From: DAIMFL01 sp964372215
GTDB taxonomy: Bacteria > Pseudomonadota > Alphaproteobacteria > Dongiales > Dongiaceae
Reading direction: 5' to 3'
Assembly: GCA_964372215.1 (NCBI GenBank)
Contig: CAYJQC010000019.1
Coordinates: 1-64,000 of the forward strand
Length of the DNA stretch: 64,000 bases
The first letter of the stretch is position 1, and each line of letters begins with the position of its first letter. The notes below the pieces were generated by a model. The model searched no databases and was not told the DNA's origin. It saw nothing but the letters and a program-made list of their open reading frames with translations. Position numbers and translations under genes: made by a program. Of the stretch, positions 43,466 through 53,099 are shown piece by piece.

Positions 43466-44050
43466 TCAGAACAGCGTGCTGTGCTTCAGCGTGCTGTACG
43501 CCTGGTTGATCAGCTTGAGGCGCTCCTCCGCCTCCTTGTCGCCGCCATTGGCGTCCGGGTGCAGCTGCTTCACCAGGCCCTTATAGCGGATCTTGATTTC
43601 GGCCAGCGTGACCGGCGGCGACAATTCCAGCACTGTCAGCGCCTGCCGCTCGGCCACCGGCAACTTGTTGGGCCGTGTCTCGGAACCCGCCCCGTTGGCA
43701 TTCGGCTCGTCGCGGAAGAAGCCGAACGGGTCGCGCAGGCCACTGCGCGGCTCGCCGTTCCGGGCGCGGAAGCTCTGCCAGCCGCCCAGCGGCCAAGTCG
43801 GGCGCTGCCACACCGTATCGTCGCGTATATGGGCTTCGACCTCGGTTTCGTCCATCCCGGCATAGTAATTCCAGGCCCTGTTGTACTCGCGGACATGCTC
43901 CAGGCAGAACCAGAAATATTCGGTGAGGAGTTGGCGCGACTTGGGCGCGCGGTGCAGGCCAGGCGCGATGCAGCCCGGGGACTCGCAGCAGCGCCCCCCG
44001 GGCGCCTCGCTCTCTCCGCCCAATGTCGACTGGCCGTGGTGTTTCCGCAT
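43466..44050 (-). CDS. J-domain (DnaJ-like) protein
   Basis: This 194-residue protein has a J domain at the C-terminus (about 135-194) with the HPD motif in KQLHPDANGGDKEAEERLK, which would stimulate an Hsp70 ATPase. The N-terminal part has RCCESPGCIAPGLHRAPKS, with closely spaced cysteines, and EYFWFCLEHVREYN. This architecture occurs beside bolA and cobS in many alphaproteobacteria; its client is unknown. It lies upstream of cobS on the same strand. The start at 44050 (MRKHHGQSTLGGES) leaves a normal N-terminus. Confidence 0.88.
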   Translation of the reverse strand: MRKHHGQSTLGGESEAPGGRCCESPGCIAPGLHRAPKSRQLLTEYFWFCLEHVREYNRAWNYYAGMDETEVEAHIRDDTVWQRPTWPLGGWQSFRARNGEPRSGLRDPFGFFRDEPNANGAGSETRPNKLPVAERQALTVLELSPPVTLAEIKIRYKGLVKQLHPDANGGDKEAEERLKLINQAYSTLKHSTLF

Positions 44051-44161
44051 CGCGAAAGTATGGTGTGGCCGGGTCGCACTGGCAAGGCAGGCCAGGAGGC
44101 TTCCGCGAGCGCCGGATTTTCATGTTGTTTCAATGGCTTCTGGCCGTCCGAGCCGGCCCGC

Positions 44162-45046
44162 TCAGGGCTCTTTCCGGTCGCCCAGATTGACCAGGGCGAC
44201 TCCGCCCAGGATCAGGACGCAACCGCCGATCAGGGGCGCTCCCAGCGGCTCGCCGAGCGCGAGCGTCGAGGCCACCAGCCCGGCCGCCGGCACCCCCAGC
44301 AGCGACAGCGAGGTGGTCATCGCCGGCAGCGCCCGGGTCACCGCCAGCACTGCCCAGTAGCAGAAGCCGCTGGCGATCGGGCCGTTGTAGGCCAGGATCG
44401 CCAGGACCGTGGGCGACCAGTCCAGGCGCGGACTGCCCTCGAGCACGAAGGCCAGCAGCACCAGCAGCGGCTGGGCCGCCAGCAGCTGCCATGGCAACAG
44501 TTGCAGGGGGGTCAGCCGCCATTGCCAGCCGCGAACGTGGAGGATGGTCACCGCCCAGCCGGCGGCGGCCAGCATCAGCAGGAGATTGCCGATCAGCTGC
44601 CCGCGATCGGACCAGTCGATCGCCGCCGGGCTGAACAGCGCGGCGATGCCGGCGATGCCGAGCAGCAGGCCCAGCAGCTTCAGGGGACGCGGCCGCTCGC
44701 CCAGCAGGAGCAGGGCGCCGGGACCGACCCAGAGCGGCGTGGTGTAGGCGAGCACCGCCGAGCGTCCGGCATCGACCTGCAGCAGCGCGATGTTCACCAG
44801 GGCCAGGAAGGCGGCGATCTGCAGCAGGCCGACGCTGGCGATGATCGGCAGGTCGCGGCGGGTCGGCCAGGCGAAGCGCCCGGTCAGGCCGAGAAAGGCG
44901 AACAGCGTCGCCGCGCCGATCACCGTGCGCAGCACCGCGAACCAGACCGGCGGGATCACGCCGACGCCGATCTTCATGATCGGCCAGTTGATGCCCCACA
45001 GCACGACCACGGCGCCGAGCAGGAGCAGGGCCGCGCGACGATCCAT
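44162..45046 (-). CDS. EamA-family (DMT) transporter
   Basis: This 294-residue protein has ten predicted membrane helices in two EamA repeats (about 8-140 and 155-290). Family traits include VVLWGINWPIMKIGV in the first helix, LAYTTPLWVGPGALLLLGERP and PAAGLVASTLALGEPLGAPL with the usual GE(P/R) loop in each half. It exports or imports a small metabolite that sequence does not identify. The start at 45046 (MDRRAALLLLGAVVV) is chosen because it directly precedes helix 1; the frame continues upstream without hydrophobic sequence. It is divergent from bolA. Confidence 0.88.
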   Translation of the reverse strand: MDRRAALLLLGAVVVLWGINWPIMKIGVGVIPPVWFAVLRTVIGAATLFAFLGLTGRFAWPTRRDLPIIASVGLLQIAAFLALVNIALLQVDAGRSAVLAYTTPLWVGPGALLLLGERPRPLKLLGLLLGIAGIAALFSPAAIDWSDRGQLIGNLLLMLAAAGWAVTILHVRGWQWRLTPLQLLPWQLLAAQPLLVLLAFVLEGSPRLDWSPTVLAILAYNGPIASGFCYWAVLAVTRALPAMTTSLSLLGVPAAGLVASTLALGEPLGAPLIGGCVLILGGVALVNLGDRKEP

Positions 45047-45194
45047 CCCGCCCGCGACGACGCGCGTGCGGGCCGCTCCGTCCTCGGGCGATTCCGGCAA
45101 TCCGCGGGTGTTTCTCAAGACCGGCGGCCGGTACGGCCGGGTCCGCCACGGCGAAATGCATTGATCGTCCGCATGCGGCTGGTACCGTATCAGC

Positions 45195-45482
45195 ATGACG
45201 GTTGCCGCAGCCATCGAATCCAAACTGCGTGCCGCGCTGGCGCCGGCGGCGCTCGCGGTGATCGACGAGTCGCACCGTCACGCCGGCCACGCCGGCGCCC
45301 GTCCCGGCGGCGAAAGCCATTTTCGTGTCGAAGTGGTTGCCGCGGTATTCGAAGGCATGTCGCGGCTGGCCCGGCAGCGCCGGGTCTACGAGGTCCTGGC
45401 AGACGAACTGGCCGGGCCGGTCCATGCGCTGTCGGTGCAGGCGCAAACCCCGCACGAGGCGGCGACAGCCGCCCGGGCCTGA
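45195..45482 (+). CDS. bolA: BolA family protein
   Basis: This 95-residue protein matches the BolA fold: IESKLRAALAPAALAVIDES, then SHFRVEVVAAVFEGMSRLARQRRVYEVLADEL, seen as the pieces HFRVEVVAAVFEGMS and RQRRVYEVLADEL. The Cys/His-containing [H/C] loop is represented by SHRHAGHAGARPG. BolA proteins partner monothiol glutaredoxins in iron sensing and Fe-S trafficking. Location next to the J-domain protein and cobS is a typical alphaproteobacterial context. Confidence 0.93.
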   Translation: MTVAAAIESKLRAALAPAALAVIDESHRHAGHAGARPGGESHFRVEVVAAVFEGMSRLARQRRVYEVLADELAGPVHALSVQAQTPHEAATAARA

Positions 45483-45636
45483 GTGCCCTGTCGCAGAGTA
45501 GACATGGCGGCGCTTTCGGCAATCTTCGCGTGTAGACGTTCGGTGTTTTTCTAAGAATTTGGTTTCCACTGCAACCTGACGAGGCTAAGCTCGTTGTCAC
45601 TTCGCGGACAGCGGTATGCAGGCTCGTCGAGGCTCG

Positions 45637-46059
45637 ATGTCAGATCATTCACTGGCGGGTGGAAGCGGTATCATGGGTCGCGCGCGCTCCAGCACATTGG
45701 TCAACCGGAACGTCACGATCGGCGGGCGCCGCACCAGCCTGCGGCTCGAGCCGCCGATGTGGGAGGCTCTGCAGGAGATCGCCCTGCGCGAGGGCATCTC
45801 GGCGCATGAGCTGTGCTCGGAGGTCGAGGCGGATCGGCAGGAATCGACGCTGACGGCGGCGATCCGGGTCCACATCCTCAACTATTTTCGGGCGGCCGCG
45901 ACCGAGCAGGGGCACAGCCTCGCCGGCCACGGCCAGCGCGGCGTCGCGGTCGGGTTGGCGGGCGGCGGAATGTTGTCTGCGGTGCCCGATGACGGCCGCG
46001 CGGCCGGCCGCGCGCCAGACGAGGACGAGGCCCGCCCCCCGGTCGCCGGGCTGGGCTGA
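45637..46059 (+). CDS. ribbon-helix-helix (RHH_4-like) DNA-binding domain protein
   Basis: This 140-residue protein has an RHH-type domain (about 22-90): VNRNVTIGGRRTSLRLEPPM, a strand-helix start, then WEALQEIALREGISAHELCSE and TAAIRVHILNYFRA. This pattern fits the RHH_4 group found widely in alphaproteobacteria, whose targets are mostly unknown. The C-terminus is an unordered Gly/Asp/Arg-rich tail. Start choice: ATG 45637 (MSDHSLAGG); ATG 45616 would add seven residues. It is convergent with the DUF2889 gene. Confidence 0.82.
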   Translation: MSDHSLAGGSGIMGRARSSTLVNRNVTIGGRRTSLRLEPPMWEALQEIALREGISAHELCSEVEADRQESTLTAAIRVHILNYFRAAATEQGHSLAGHGQRGVAVGLAGGGMLSAVPDDGRAAGRAPDEDEARPPVAGLG

Positions 46060-46109
46060 CCGCGCCGGGCTGACCGGATCGGCCGGTGCGGCAAGATGCC
46101 GCGGCTGCT

Positions 46110-46679
46110 TTAGGAAGGCGATTCTTCCTGTGGCCCGGTATAGAACGCCGGCCAGAACCGCTTGGTGACCTCGCCGTCGCTCGAAAGCGCATAGCAGCTG
46201 TCGAGGAAGCGCGGTCGCTTGGCCGGAGTTCCCGCTGCTTCCACTCGTTTCTCGCGGTCGCGCACCTGGGTCTGGATGGCGACCGTCGCCATCGCGCCCA
46301 GCAGCTCGACCAGATGGGTGCAGCCCTGCCGCCCGCCGAGCGCTTCCTTGACTCGCCGGTTCCAGCCGGGGCCGATGGTCATGCCCGTCACCGCGGCGAA
46401 GTTCGGCGCGACCTCGGGGCAGATGCGGAACGGCGAGGCGTCGGTCGTCACCTCGATCTCCCGCACCGTCAGCGCGTCGTCGAGGGTCAGGCGGATCCAC
46501 ATGTCGTGGATCGGCGTGCCCGGTCCGATCTCGCCCCGCCATTCATTGCCGAAGCCATAGGTCTTGACGTCGGTCAGGTGGCCCTCGATGTCCCAGCGCC
46601 CGTCGGCGCGCCGGAAGCCGCGCATCTCGATCTCGCGGGTATGCAGGTGCTCGCGCGCGGCGGGCGGCGACAAGGGCAT
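46110..46679 (-). CDS. DUF2889 family protein
   Basis: This 189-residue soluble protein matches DUF2889 by its opening LHTREIEMRGFRRADGRWDIEGHLTD and the segments MWIRLTLDDALTVREIEVTTDASPF, shown as MRGFRRADGRWDIEGHLTD and RLTLDDALTVREIEV, and GCTHLVELLGAMATVA. The biochemical role is unknown. It is the last gene of the probable aroK-aroB-CorC-DUF2889 operon (45-base gap). Confidence 0.88.
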   Translation of the reverse strand: MPLSPPAAREHLHTREIEMRGFRRADGRWDIEGHLTDVKTYGFGNEWRGEIGPGTPIHDMWIRLTLDDALTVREIEVTTDASPFRICPEVAPNFAAVTGMTIGPGWNRRVKEALGGRQGCTHLVELLGAMATVAIQTQVRDREKRVEAAGTPAKRPRFLDSCYALSSDGEVTKRFWPAFYTGPQEESPS

Positions 46680-46724
46680 GATGAACCTCCCTGGCGAAAC
46701 TGACTGAAGCGCACCCGGGCCCGC

Positions 46725-48023
46725 TCAGGCCGGGCGTTCGGCCGCCGGCTCGGCGGCGGCGGCTTCGGCGGGGCCGAGCGGCGTCACCCGCAGCCGGGTG
46801 ATCTGGTTGCGCTGCCGGTCGAGAATTTCGAAGCGGAAGCCGTGGAACACGAAGACCTGGCCGCGCTCGGGAATCTGGCGGGCCTCGTGCAGCACCAGCC
46901 CGGCGATCGTCGACGCCTCCTCGTCGGGCAGCCGCCAGCCGAACTCGCGATTGAGGTCGCGCAGCGTCACCACGCCGGCGACGACATAGGATCCATCGGG
47001 CTCGGCCGCGACGCCGGCCACCTGGATGTCGTGCTCGTCGGTGATGTCGCCGACGATTTCCTCCAGGATGTCCTCCAGCGTGACGATGCCCATCAGCGCG
47101 CCATACTCGTCGACCACCAGGGCAAAATGCTCGCGCCGGGCGCGGAAGGCGCGCAGCTGGGCCAGCAGGCTGGTCGATTCCGGGATGAACCACGGCGGCG
47201 TCGCCAGTCCGACGATGTCGAGCGCGTCGACGTCGCCGCGGTTGGCCTGCACCGCGCGCAGCAGCGCCTTGGCGTGCAGCACGCCGACGATGTTGTCCGC
47301 CTCCTCGCGCCACAGCGGGATGCGCGTATAGGGGCTGGCCAGCACTTCCTCGACGATCTGCGCCGCCGGCTGGTCGGCGTCGATCATCACGACGTTGCGG
47401 CGATGGACCATGATGTCCTCGACCGACACGTCGTCGAGATCGAGGATCGAGTGCAGCATGGCGCCGGCCTCGCGCACCTCTTCGGCCGAGCCGGCGTGCA
47501 GGTCGATGGCGCCGCGCAGCTCGACCTCGGTCCAGTCGGTCCCGAAATCGGCGGTCACCTGGACCCCGAACAGGCGCAGCGTGCCGCGCACGATCAGCTG
47601 CAGCACCCGGGTCAGCGGCGCCAGCGCGACCACCAGGACCTTCATGATCGGCGTGACCGCGAGCGCGGTGCGGTCGGGGTTGTTGATCGCGTAGGTCTTC
47701 GGCAGCACCTCGCCGAACAGCACCACCAGCAGGGTCATGGCGAGGGTCGCATAGACCACGCCGGTTTCGCCGAACAGGTTGATCATCACGCTGGTGGCCA
47801 GCGCCGACGCCAGGATGTTCACCAGGTTGTTGCCGACCAGGATCGCGCCGATCACCCGCTCCATGTGCTCGCGCAGCCGGTTGAGCGTCGCGGCACGGGC
47901 GTTGCCCTGGTTCTCCAGCGCATGCATGCGCGAGTGCGAGGCGCCGGTCAGCGCCGTCTCGGAGCCGGAGAAGAAGGCCGAGAGCACCAGCAGCAGCAGG
48001 ATGAAGGCGATGGTCGTGATCAC
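46725..48023 (-). CDS. HlyC/CorC family (CNNM-like) transporter or regulator
   Basis: This 432-residue membrane protein has a DUF21/CNNM membrane domain (about 1-185, FFSGSETALTGASHSRMHAL and LFGEVLPKTYAINNPD), a pair of CBS domains (about 205-330, VSVEDIMVHRRNV, FALVVDEYGALMGIVTLEDI), and the C-terminal CorC_HlyC domain (about 345-425). Relatives act in magnesium and cobalt homeostasis. The gene follows aroB with a 36-base gap on the same strand, a well-known conserved adjacency in alphaproteobacteria. Confidence 0.93.
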   Translation of the reverse strand: MITTIAFILLLLVLSAFFSGSETALTGASHSRMHALENQGNARAATLNRLREHMERVIGAILVGNNLVNILASALATSVMINLFGETGVVYATLAMTLLVVLFGEVLPKTYAINNPDRTALAVTPIMKVLVVALAPLTRVLQLIVRGTLRLFGVQVTADFGTDWTEVELRGAIDLHAGSAEEVREAGAMLHSILDLDDVSVEDIMVHRRNVVMIDADQPAAQIVEEVLASPYTRIPLWREEADNIVGVLHAKALLRAVQANRGDVDALDIVGLATPPWFIPESTSLLAQLRAFRARREHFALVVDEYGALMGIVTLEDILEEIVGDITDEHDIQVAGVAAEPDGSYVVAGVVTLRDLNREFGWRLPDEEASTIAGLVLHEARQIPERGQVFVFHGFRFEILDRQRNQITRLRVTPLGPAEAAAAEPAAERPA

Positions 48024-48059
48024 GATGTCGGTCCGGCGCTGGGCGTTTGGGGCGTCGGC

Positions 48060-49202
48060 TCAGGCCGCAATGGCGGCGCCGAGCAGGTTCCGCACCTCGT
48101 CGAGCGGCACATCGCGGGCGACGAAGGCGCGGCCGATGCCGCGCACCAGAACGAAGGAGATGCGGCCGCCGCTCACCTTCTTGTCGTGGCGCATATGGTC
48201 GATCAGCCGCTCGACGTTCCAGCTGCTGCGCGCGACGGCGGCGAGCTGGGTCGGCAGCCCGACCGCCGCCAGATGATGGATCGCGCGCGCGGTGTCGACC
48301 GGCGGGCACAGGCCGAGCCGCGTCGACAGCTCGAACGCCATGACCATGCCGATCGCCACCGCCTCGCCATGCAGCAGGGTGTCGCCGTAGCCGCATTCCG
48401 CCTCGAGCGCATGGCCGAAGGTATGGCCGAGATTGAGCAGCGCCCGTTGGCCGGATTCGCGCTCGTCGCCGGCGACGATCGCCGCCTTGGCCCTGCAGCA
48501 CCGCGCCACCGCCTCGCGCCGCAGCGCCGGATCGCCGTCCAGCAGGGCGGCGCCGTGTTTTTCGAGCCAGGCGAAGAAGTCGGCGTCGCCGAGCAGGCCG
48601 TACTTCACCACCTCGGCATACCCGGCCAGGAGGTCGCGGCGCGGCAGCGTCGCCAGCGCGTCGATGTCGGCAAGCACCAGGCGCGGCTGGTGGAAGCTGC
48701 CCACCAGGTTCTTGCCGCGGGCGGTGTTGATGCCGGTCTTGCCGCCGACCGAGCTGTCGACCTGGGCCAGCAAAGTGGTCGGGATCTGCACGAAGTCGAT
48801 GCCGCGCAACACGATGCTGGCGGCGAAGCCGGTCAGGTCGCCGATCACCCCGCCGCCGAGCGCCAGCAGGGTCGAGCCGCGTTCGACACCGGCGGCGAGC
48901 AGGCGGTCGGCCAGGCTCTCCAGCTGCTCGAAGCTCTTGGTCTGCTCGCCGGCCGGCAGCACGATGGTCTCGAACCCGACGCCGGCGGCGCGCAGCCCGT
49001 CCTCGAGTCGGTCCAGGTGGAACCGGGCGACGGTTTCGTCGGTGACGATGACGACCCGGCTGTCGCGCAGGACCGGCGCCAGCTCGGCGACCGCGGCGGC
49101 GATCAGCCGGGGCCCGACCACGATGTCGTAGCTGCGGTCGCCGAGCTCGACCCGCAGCCGCTCGGATTGCGCCGGCGGGCTCTTGGTCGTCACCTCGTTC
49201 AT
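48060..49202 (-). CDS. aroB: 3-dehydroquinate synthase
   Basis: AroB makes 3-dehydroquinate from DAHP in the shikimate pathway. The 380-residue protein has the NAD/metal blocks LALGGGVIGDLTGFAAS, the QIPTTLLAQVDSSVGGKTGIN segment (seen as PTTLLAQVDSSVGGKTGIN), and zinc ligands in LNLGHTFGHALE and HGEAVAIGM. Its ATG overlaps the end of aroK by four bases (ATGA), a sign of coupling. Confidence 0.97.
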   Translation of the reverse strand: MNEVTTKSPPAQSERLRVELGDRSYDIVVGPRLIAAAVAELAPVLRDSRVVIVTDETVARFHLDRLEDGLRAAGVGFETIVLPAGEQTKSFEQLESLADRLLAAGVERGSTLLALGGGVIGDLTGFAASIVLRGIDFVQIPTTLLAQVDSSVGGKTGINTARGKNLVGSFHQPRLVLADIDALATLPRRDLLAGYAEVVKYGLLGDADFFAWLEKHGAALLDGDPALRREAVARCCRAKAAIVAGDERESGQRALLNLGHTFGHALEAECGYGDTLLHGEAVAIGMVMAFELSTRLGLCPPVDTARAIHHLAAVGLPTQLAAVARSSWNVERLIDHMRHDKKVSGGRISFVLVRGIGRAFVARDVPLDEVRNLLGAAIAA

Positions 49203-49777
49203 GGCGCGGCTGCCTGCGTCGCTTTGGCCGATGCCGGAAGCTCCGCGAGATGCGCGGCCAGGGACTCGAGCACCCGTTCCAGGGTCGCGTCCGGCGGGCC
49301 GTCCTGGCTGTCCACCGTGATATCGGCCTCGGCATAGACCGGATAGCGCTCGGCGATCAGCTCCTCGAGCTTGCGGCGTGGGTCGGCGACCTGCAGCAGC
49401 GGCCGGTCGTTGCGCCGGGCGACGCGGCGCGCCAGGAGATCGAGGTCGGCGCGCAGCCAGACCGAGGTCGCCTGCTGGCGGACCGCGGCGCGCGTGCGCG
49501 AGTCCATGAACGCGCCGCCGCCGGTGGCCAGCACGCAGGGCGGGCCGTCGAGCAGGCGCAGGATCACCCGCCGCTCGCCATCGCGGAACGCCTGTTCGCC
49601 ATGGCGCTCGAAGATCTCGGGAATGCTGCACCCCGCCGCTTCTTCGATCTCGCGGTCGGCGTCGATGAACGGCAGGTCGAGCCGGGTCGCCAGCCGCCGC
49701 CCGATGCAGCTCTTGCCGGCGCCCATCAGGCCGACCAGGACCAGGGTGCGGTGCCTGCCGGCAAGTCCTTCGGTCAT
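49199..49777 (-). CDS. aroK: shikimate kinase
   Basis: AroK phosphorylates shikimate. The 192-residue protein carries the P-loop GLMGAGKS, the shikimate-binding DADREIEE and FRDGERRV arginines, and GGGAF. The ATG at 49777 (MTEGLAGRHRTLVL) is favoured over the upstream extension. It overlaps aroB by four bases and heads the operon aroK-aroB-CorC-DUF2889. Confidence 0.96.
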   Translation of the reverse strand: MTEGLAGRHRTLVLVGLMGAGKSCIGRRLATRLDLPFIDADREIEEAAGCSIPEIFERHGEQAFRDGERRVILRLLDGPPCVLATGGGAFMDSRTRAAVRQQATSVWLRADLDLLARRVARRNDRPLLQVADPRRKLEELIAERYPVYAEADITVDSQDGPPDATLERVLESLAAHLAELPASAKATQAAAP

Positions 49778-50020
49778 GACCGAAGGCTCCGGCACGGCGC
49801 CGCGCCCGCGCGGACCCGAAGGCCGCCGCAACTCCCGTATCGATTCCGGGCCGGGTGTCGTTGAACATACGCCCCGGCACCGCTAGACTGCCGCAATGTC
49901 GCCATGTTCGAAAACTAGCATAATTTCCGGTCTTTGTCGCAATCCCGGCCGTTCGCGCCTCGGCGCGTCGGGCGCGGGGCCCGCGACGGCCCGCCAATTC
50001 GGGGAATAGTTTCTCAACCC

Positions 50021-50161
50021 ATGCGCAAGCTCATCCTGGTGCTGATTCTCGCGCTCATCGTCGTGGCGGTGGGTGGCTTCGTGGGGCTGGCCAGCTGGGA
50101 CATCCCGGCGCCGACATCGACCATGGAGAAAGTCATCCCCAATGACCGGCTGGGCCAGTAA
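50021..50161 (+). CDS. 46-residue single-helix membrane peptide overlapping the next gene
   Basis: The frame encodes MRKLILVLILALIVVAVGGF and continues GLASWDIPAP through to NDRLGQ. A single hydrophobic helix follows a basic start, suggesting a small inner-membrane protein or a signal-anchored leader. It overlaps the start of the next gene by 20 bases in another frame. No family name known. Upstream, a possible GGGGAA ribosome-like run is at 50001. Compact size, hydrophobicity and overlap support a real gene, moderately. Confidence 0.55.
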   Translation: MRKLILVLILALIVVAVGGFVGLASWDIPAPTSTMEKVIPNDRLGQ

Positions 50162-51935
50162 GCCCGCCGCGGCCGCGGTCTTCGCGAGCCTCCTCGTCTT
50201 CCCGACCGCCTTCTCGTTCGGCCAGGACGCGCCGGCACCGGGCGCCGCGGGCGTCGGTCCGCCGGTGGTGTTGACCCCGCCGGGCGGCGGTGATTCCGAC
50301 GGTGCGGCCGGAACCGCGCCGCTGCCGGTGCCGGAGGCCGAGCGCGCGCCATCGGGCATCGAGGTCGATTCGCTGGCGGCGGTCTCGACCGACTATGGCG
50401 GCACCCTCGATTCGAGCACCGGCGGCCTGCCCATCGACATGTGGCGCGGCAGCGACCGCGCCTTCATCGAGCGGCTGCTGCCCGTGCTGCCGCTGGCGAC
50501 GGGCGCGCCGAACATGCGGGCCCTGACGCGCCGCCTGCTGCTGTCCTCGGCCGAGGCGCCGGCCGGGCCGGCCAGTGTCAATCTGATGGTGGTGCGCGCC
50601 GAGCGGCTGATGGCAATGGGCGACCGGGAGGCCGCGTCCGAGCTGCTCGGGCTGGTCTCGGACTCGCAGCGCGACGTCGCTGCCGCCAGGCTCGGGCTCG
50701 AGGCCGCCTGGCTCGCCGGCGAGGACGAGCGCGGCTGCGCCGATGTCGCCAATCTGATCCGCCGCTTCGACCAGGACCCCTATCTGCAGAAGGCGCTGAT
50801 CTTCTGCCAGGCGCGGGTCGGGCAGACCGACGAGGCGACGCTCGGCCTCGACCTGATGCGCGAGCAGGGGCATACCGACGACGCCAGCTTCTTCGAGCTG
50901 GTCGGCGTGCTGACCGGGCTGCGCAAGTCCGCCGATGTGGCGACCCTGGACGAGCCCAAGGGGCTGCACTTCGCACTGCTGAAGGCGACCGGGCAGGTCC
51001 TGCCCGACGACCCCGCGCGCGCCGCCGATCCTGACGTCCTGGCGATGCGGCTCGCCGGCGGCGACGGCCCGGCGCGGCTGGCGGCCACTGAACAGGCCGT
51101 TGCCGTCGGCCTCGCCACCCCCGAAGCCCTGGCGCGGCTCTATCTGGCGGAACCGACGACGCCCGAGGAGCTGGCCGGAGCGGTCGATCTGGCGCCGGAG
51201 TCGGCGCATGAGCGCGCGGTGCTCTTTCAGGCGGCGAGCCAGGAAGGCGCGGCGACCACGCGGGCCGGCCTGATCCAGCGCGCGCTGGCGGCGGCGCTTC
51301 GCGACGGCAGCTTCTTCGCCGTCGCCCGCACCTATCTGCCGCTGCTCACACAGTTGATGCCGGAGCCGGCGGTCGCCGCCATCGCCGGCGAGGCCGGCCG
51401 GGCGCTCTATTTCGGCGGCCGTTACGAGCAGGCCGGGGCCTGGCTCGACGTCGCCCGCAGCGAGGCGGCGCGCAATCCCGACGCCGCCGCGGCGGTGCCG
51501 GTGCTGTGGCTGCTGGCGCGCATCGCCGGCGGTGCCGACACCCTGGTCTGGGACGCCAAGTCGGTCGCCGCCTGGCGCCGCTCCCAGGCCGACGCCGGCG
51601 ACGCCGATGCCGATCTGCGTGCCGCCCGGCTGTTCGCGATCTTCGACGGGCTGGGCGAGCCGGTCGGCGCCGCCTGGCAGGTGCTCGCCGATCCCGGCGT
51701 TCCCGCGACCCAGCCGCTCGGCAACCCGGCCATGCTGTTCGCCCTGGACCAGGCCGCGGCGGCCGGTAGGCTCGGCGAGACCGTCATGCTCGCCCTGTTC
51801 GCGCTCGGCGCCGACGGGCCCGGCGGAGCCCATCCGATTGCGCTGGCCCGCGCGCTCGCCGCACTGCGCCAGGTCGGCCTCGATGCCGAGGCGCGCGCGC
51901 TCGCGTTCGAGGCCGCGCTCGCCAACGGCGTGTAG
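50142..51935 (+). CDS. secreted, repeat-rich hypothetical protein (TPR-like helices)
   Basis: This 597-residue protein has a signal-peptide-like N-terminus (KPAAAAVFASLLVFPTAFSFGQDA) followed by a Pro/Gly-rich linker and long stretches of paired helices (about 120-590) with Ala/Leu-rich, TPR-like spacing (for example AERLMAMGDREAASELLGLV and LRQVGLDAEARALAFEAAL). No enzyme motif is seen. It overlaps the small membrane ORF by 20 bases and its stop is followed 3 bases later by xerD, so all three likely form one operon. It lies divergent from the shikimate operon, a conserved alphaproteobacterial arrangement, function unknown. Confidence 0.8.
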   Translation: MTGWASKPAAAAVFASLLVFPTAFSFGQDAPAPGAAGVGPPVVLTPPGGGDSDGAAGTAPLPVPEAERAPSGIEVDSLAAVSTDYGGTLDSSTGGLPIDMWRGSDRAFIERLLPVLPLATGAPNMRALTRRLLLSSAEAPAGPASVNLMVVRAERLMAMGDREAASELLGLVSDSQRDVAAARLGLEAAWLAGEDERGCADVANLIRRFDQDPYLQKALIFCQARVGQTDEATLGLDLMREQGHTDDASFFELVGVLTGLRKSADVATLDEPKGLHFALLKATGQVLPDDPARAADPDVLAMRLAGGDGPARLAATEQAVAVGLATPEALARLYLAEPTTPEELAGAVDLAPESAHERAVLFQAASQEGAATTRAGLIQRALAAALRDGSFFAVARTYLPLLTQLMPEPAVAAIAGEAGRALYFGGRYEQAGAWLDVARSEAARNPDAAAAVPVLWLLARIAGGADTLVWDAKSVAAWRRSQADAGDADADLRAARLFAIFDGLGEPVGAAWQVLADPGVPATQPLGNPAMLFALDQAAAAGRLGETVMLALFALGADGPGGAHPIALARALAALRQVGLDAEARALAFEAALANGV

Positions 51936-51937
51936 GC

Positions 51938-52900
<963 letters not shown>

Positions 52901-53099
52901 GACGGGCGCGGTAGCGCGGCGGTACAGGAGAGTGCTGCGAAATCAAGCGCATACGCCCGCGCCCTCGGCGGCGGATCGACCGCCCGGTCCGGCGCCGTCG
53001 TTGACAGCGCGGCGGCGAGCGGGCATCAAACGCGGCACTTGCGCCGCCTGGCCACCCGGCTGCCGGAGCGCGCGGCGCGGAATCCTTGGGAGGGGTCAG

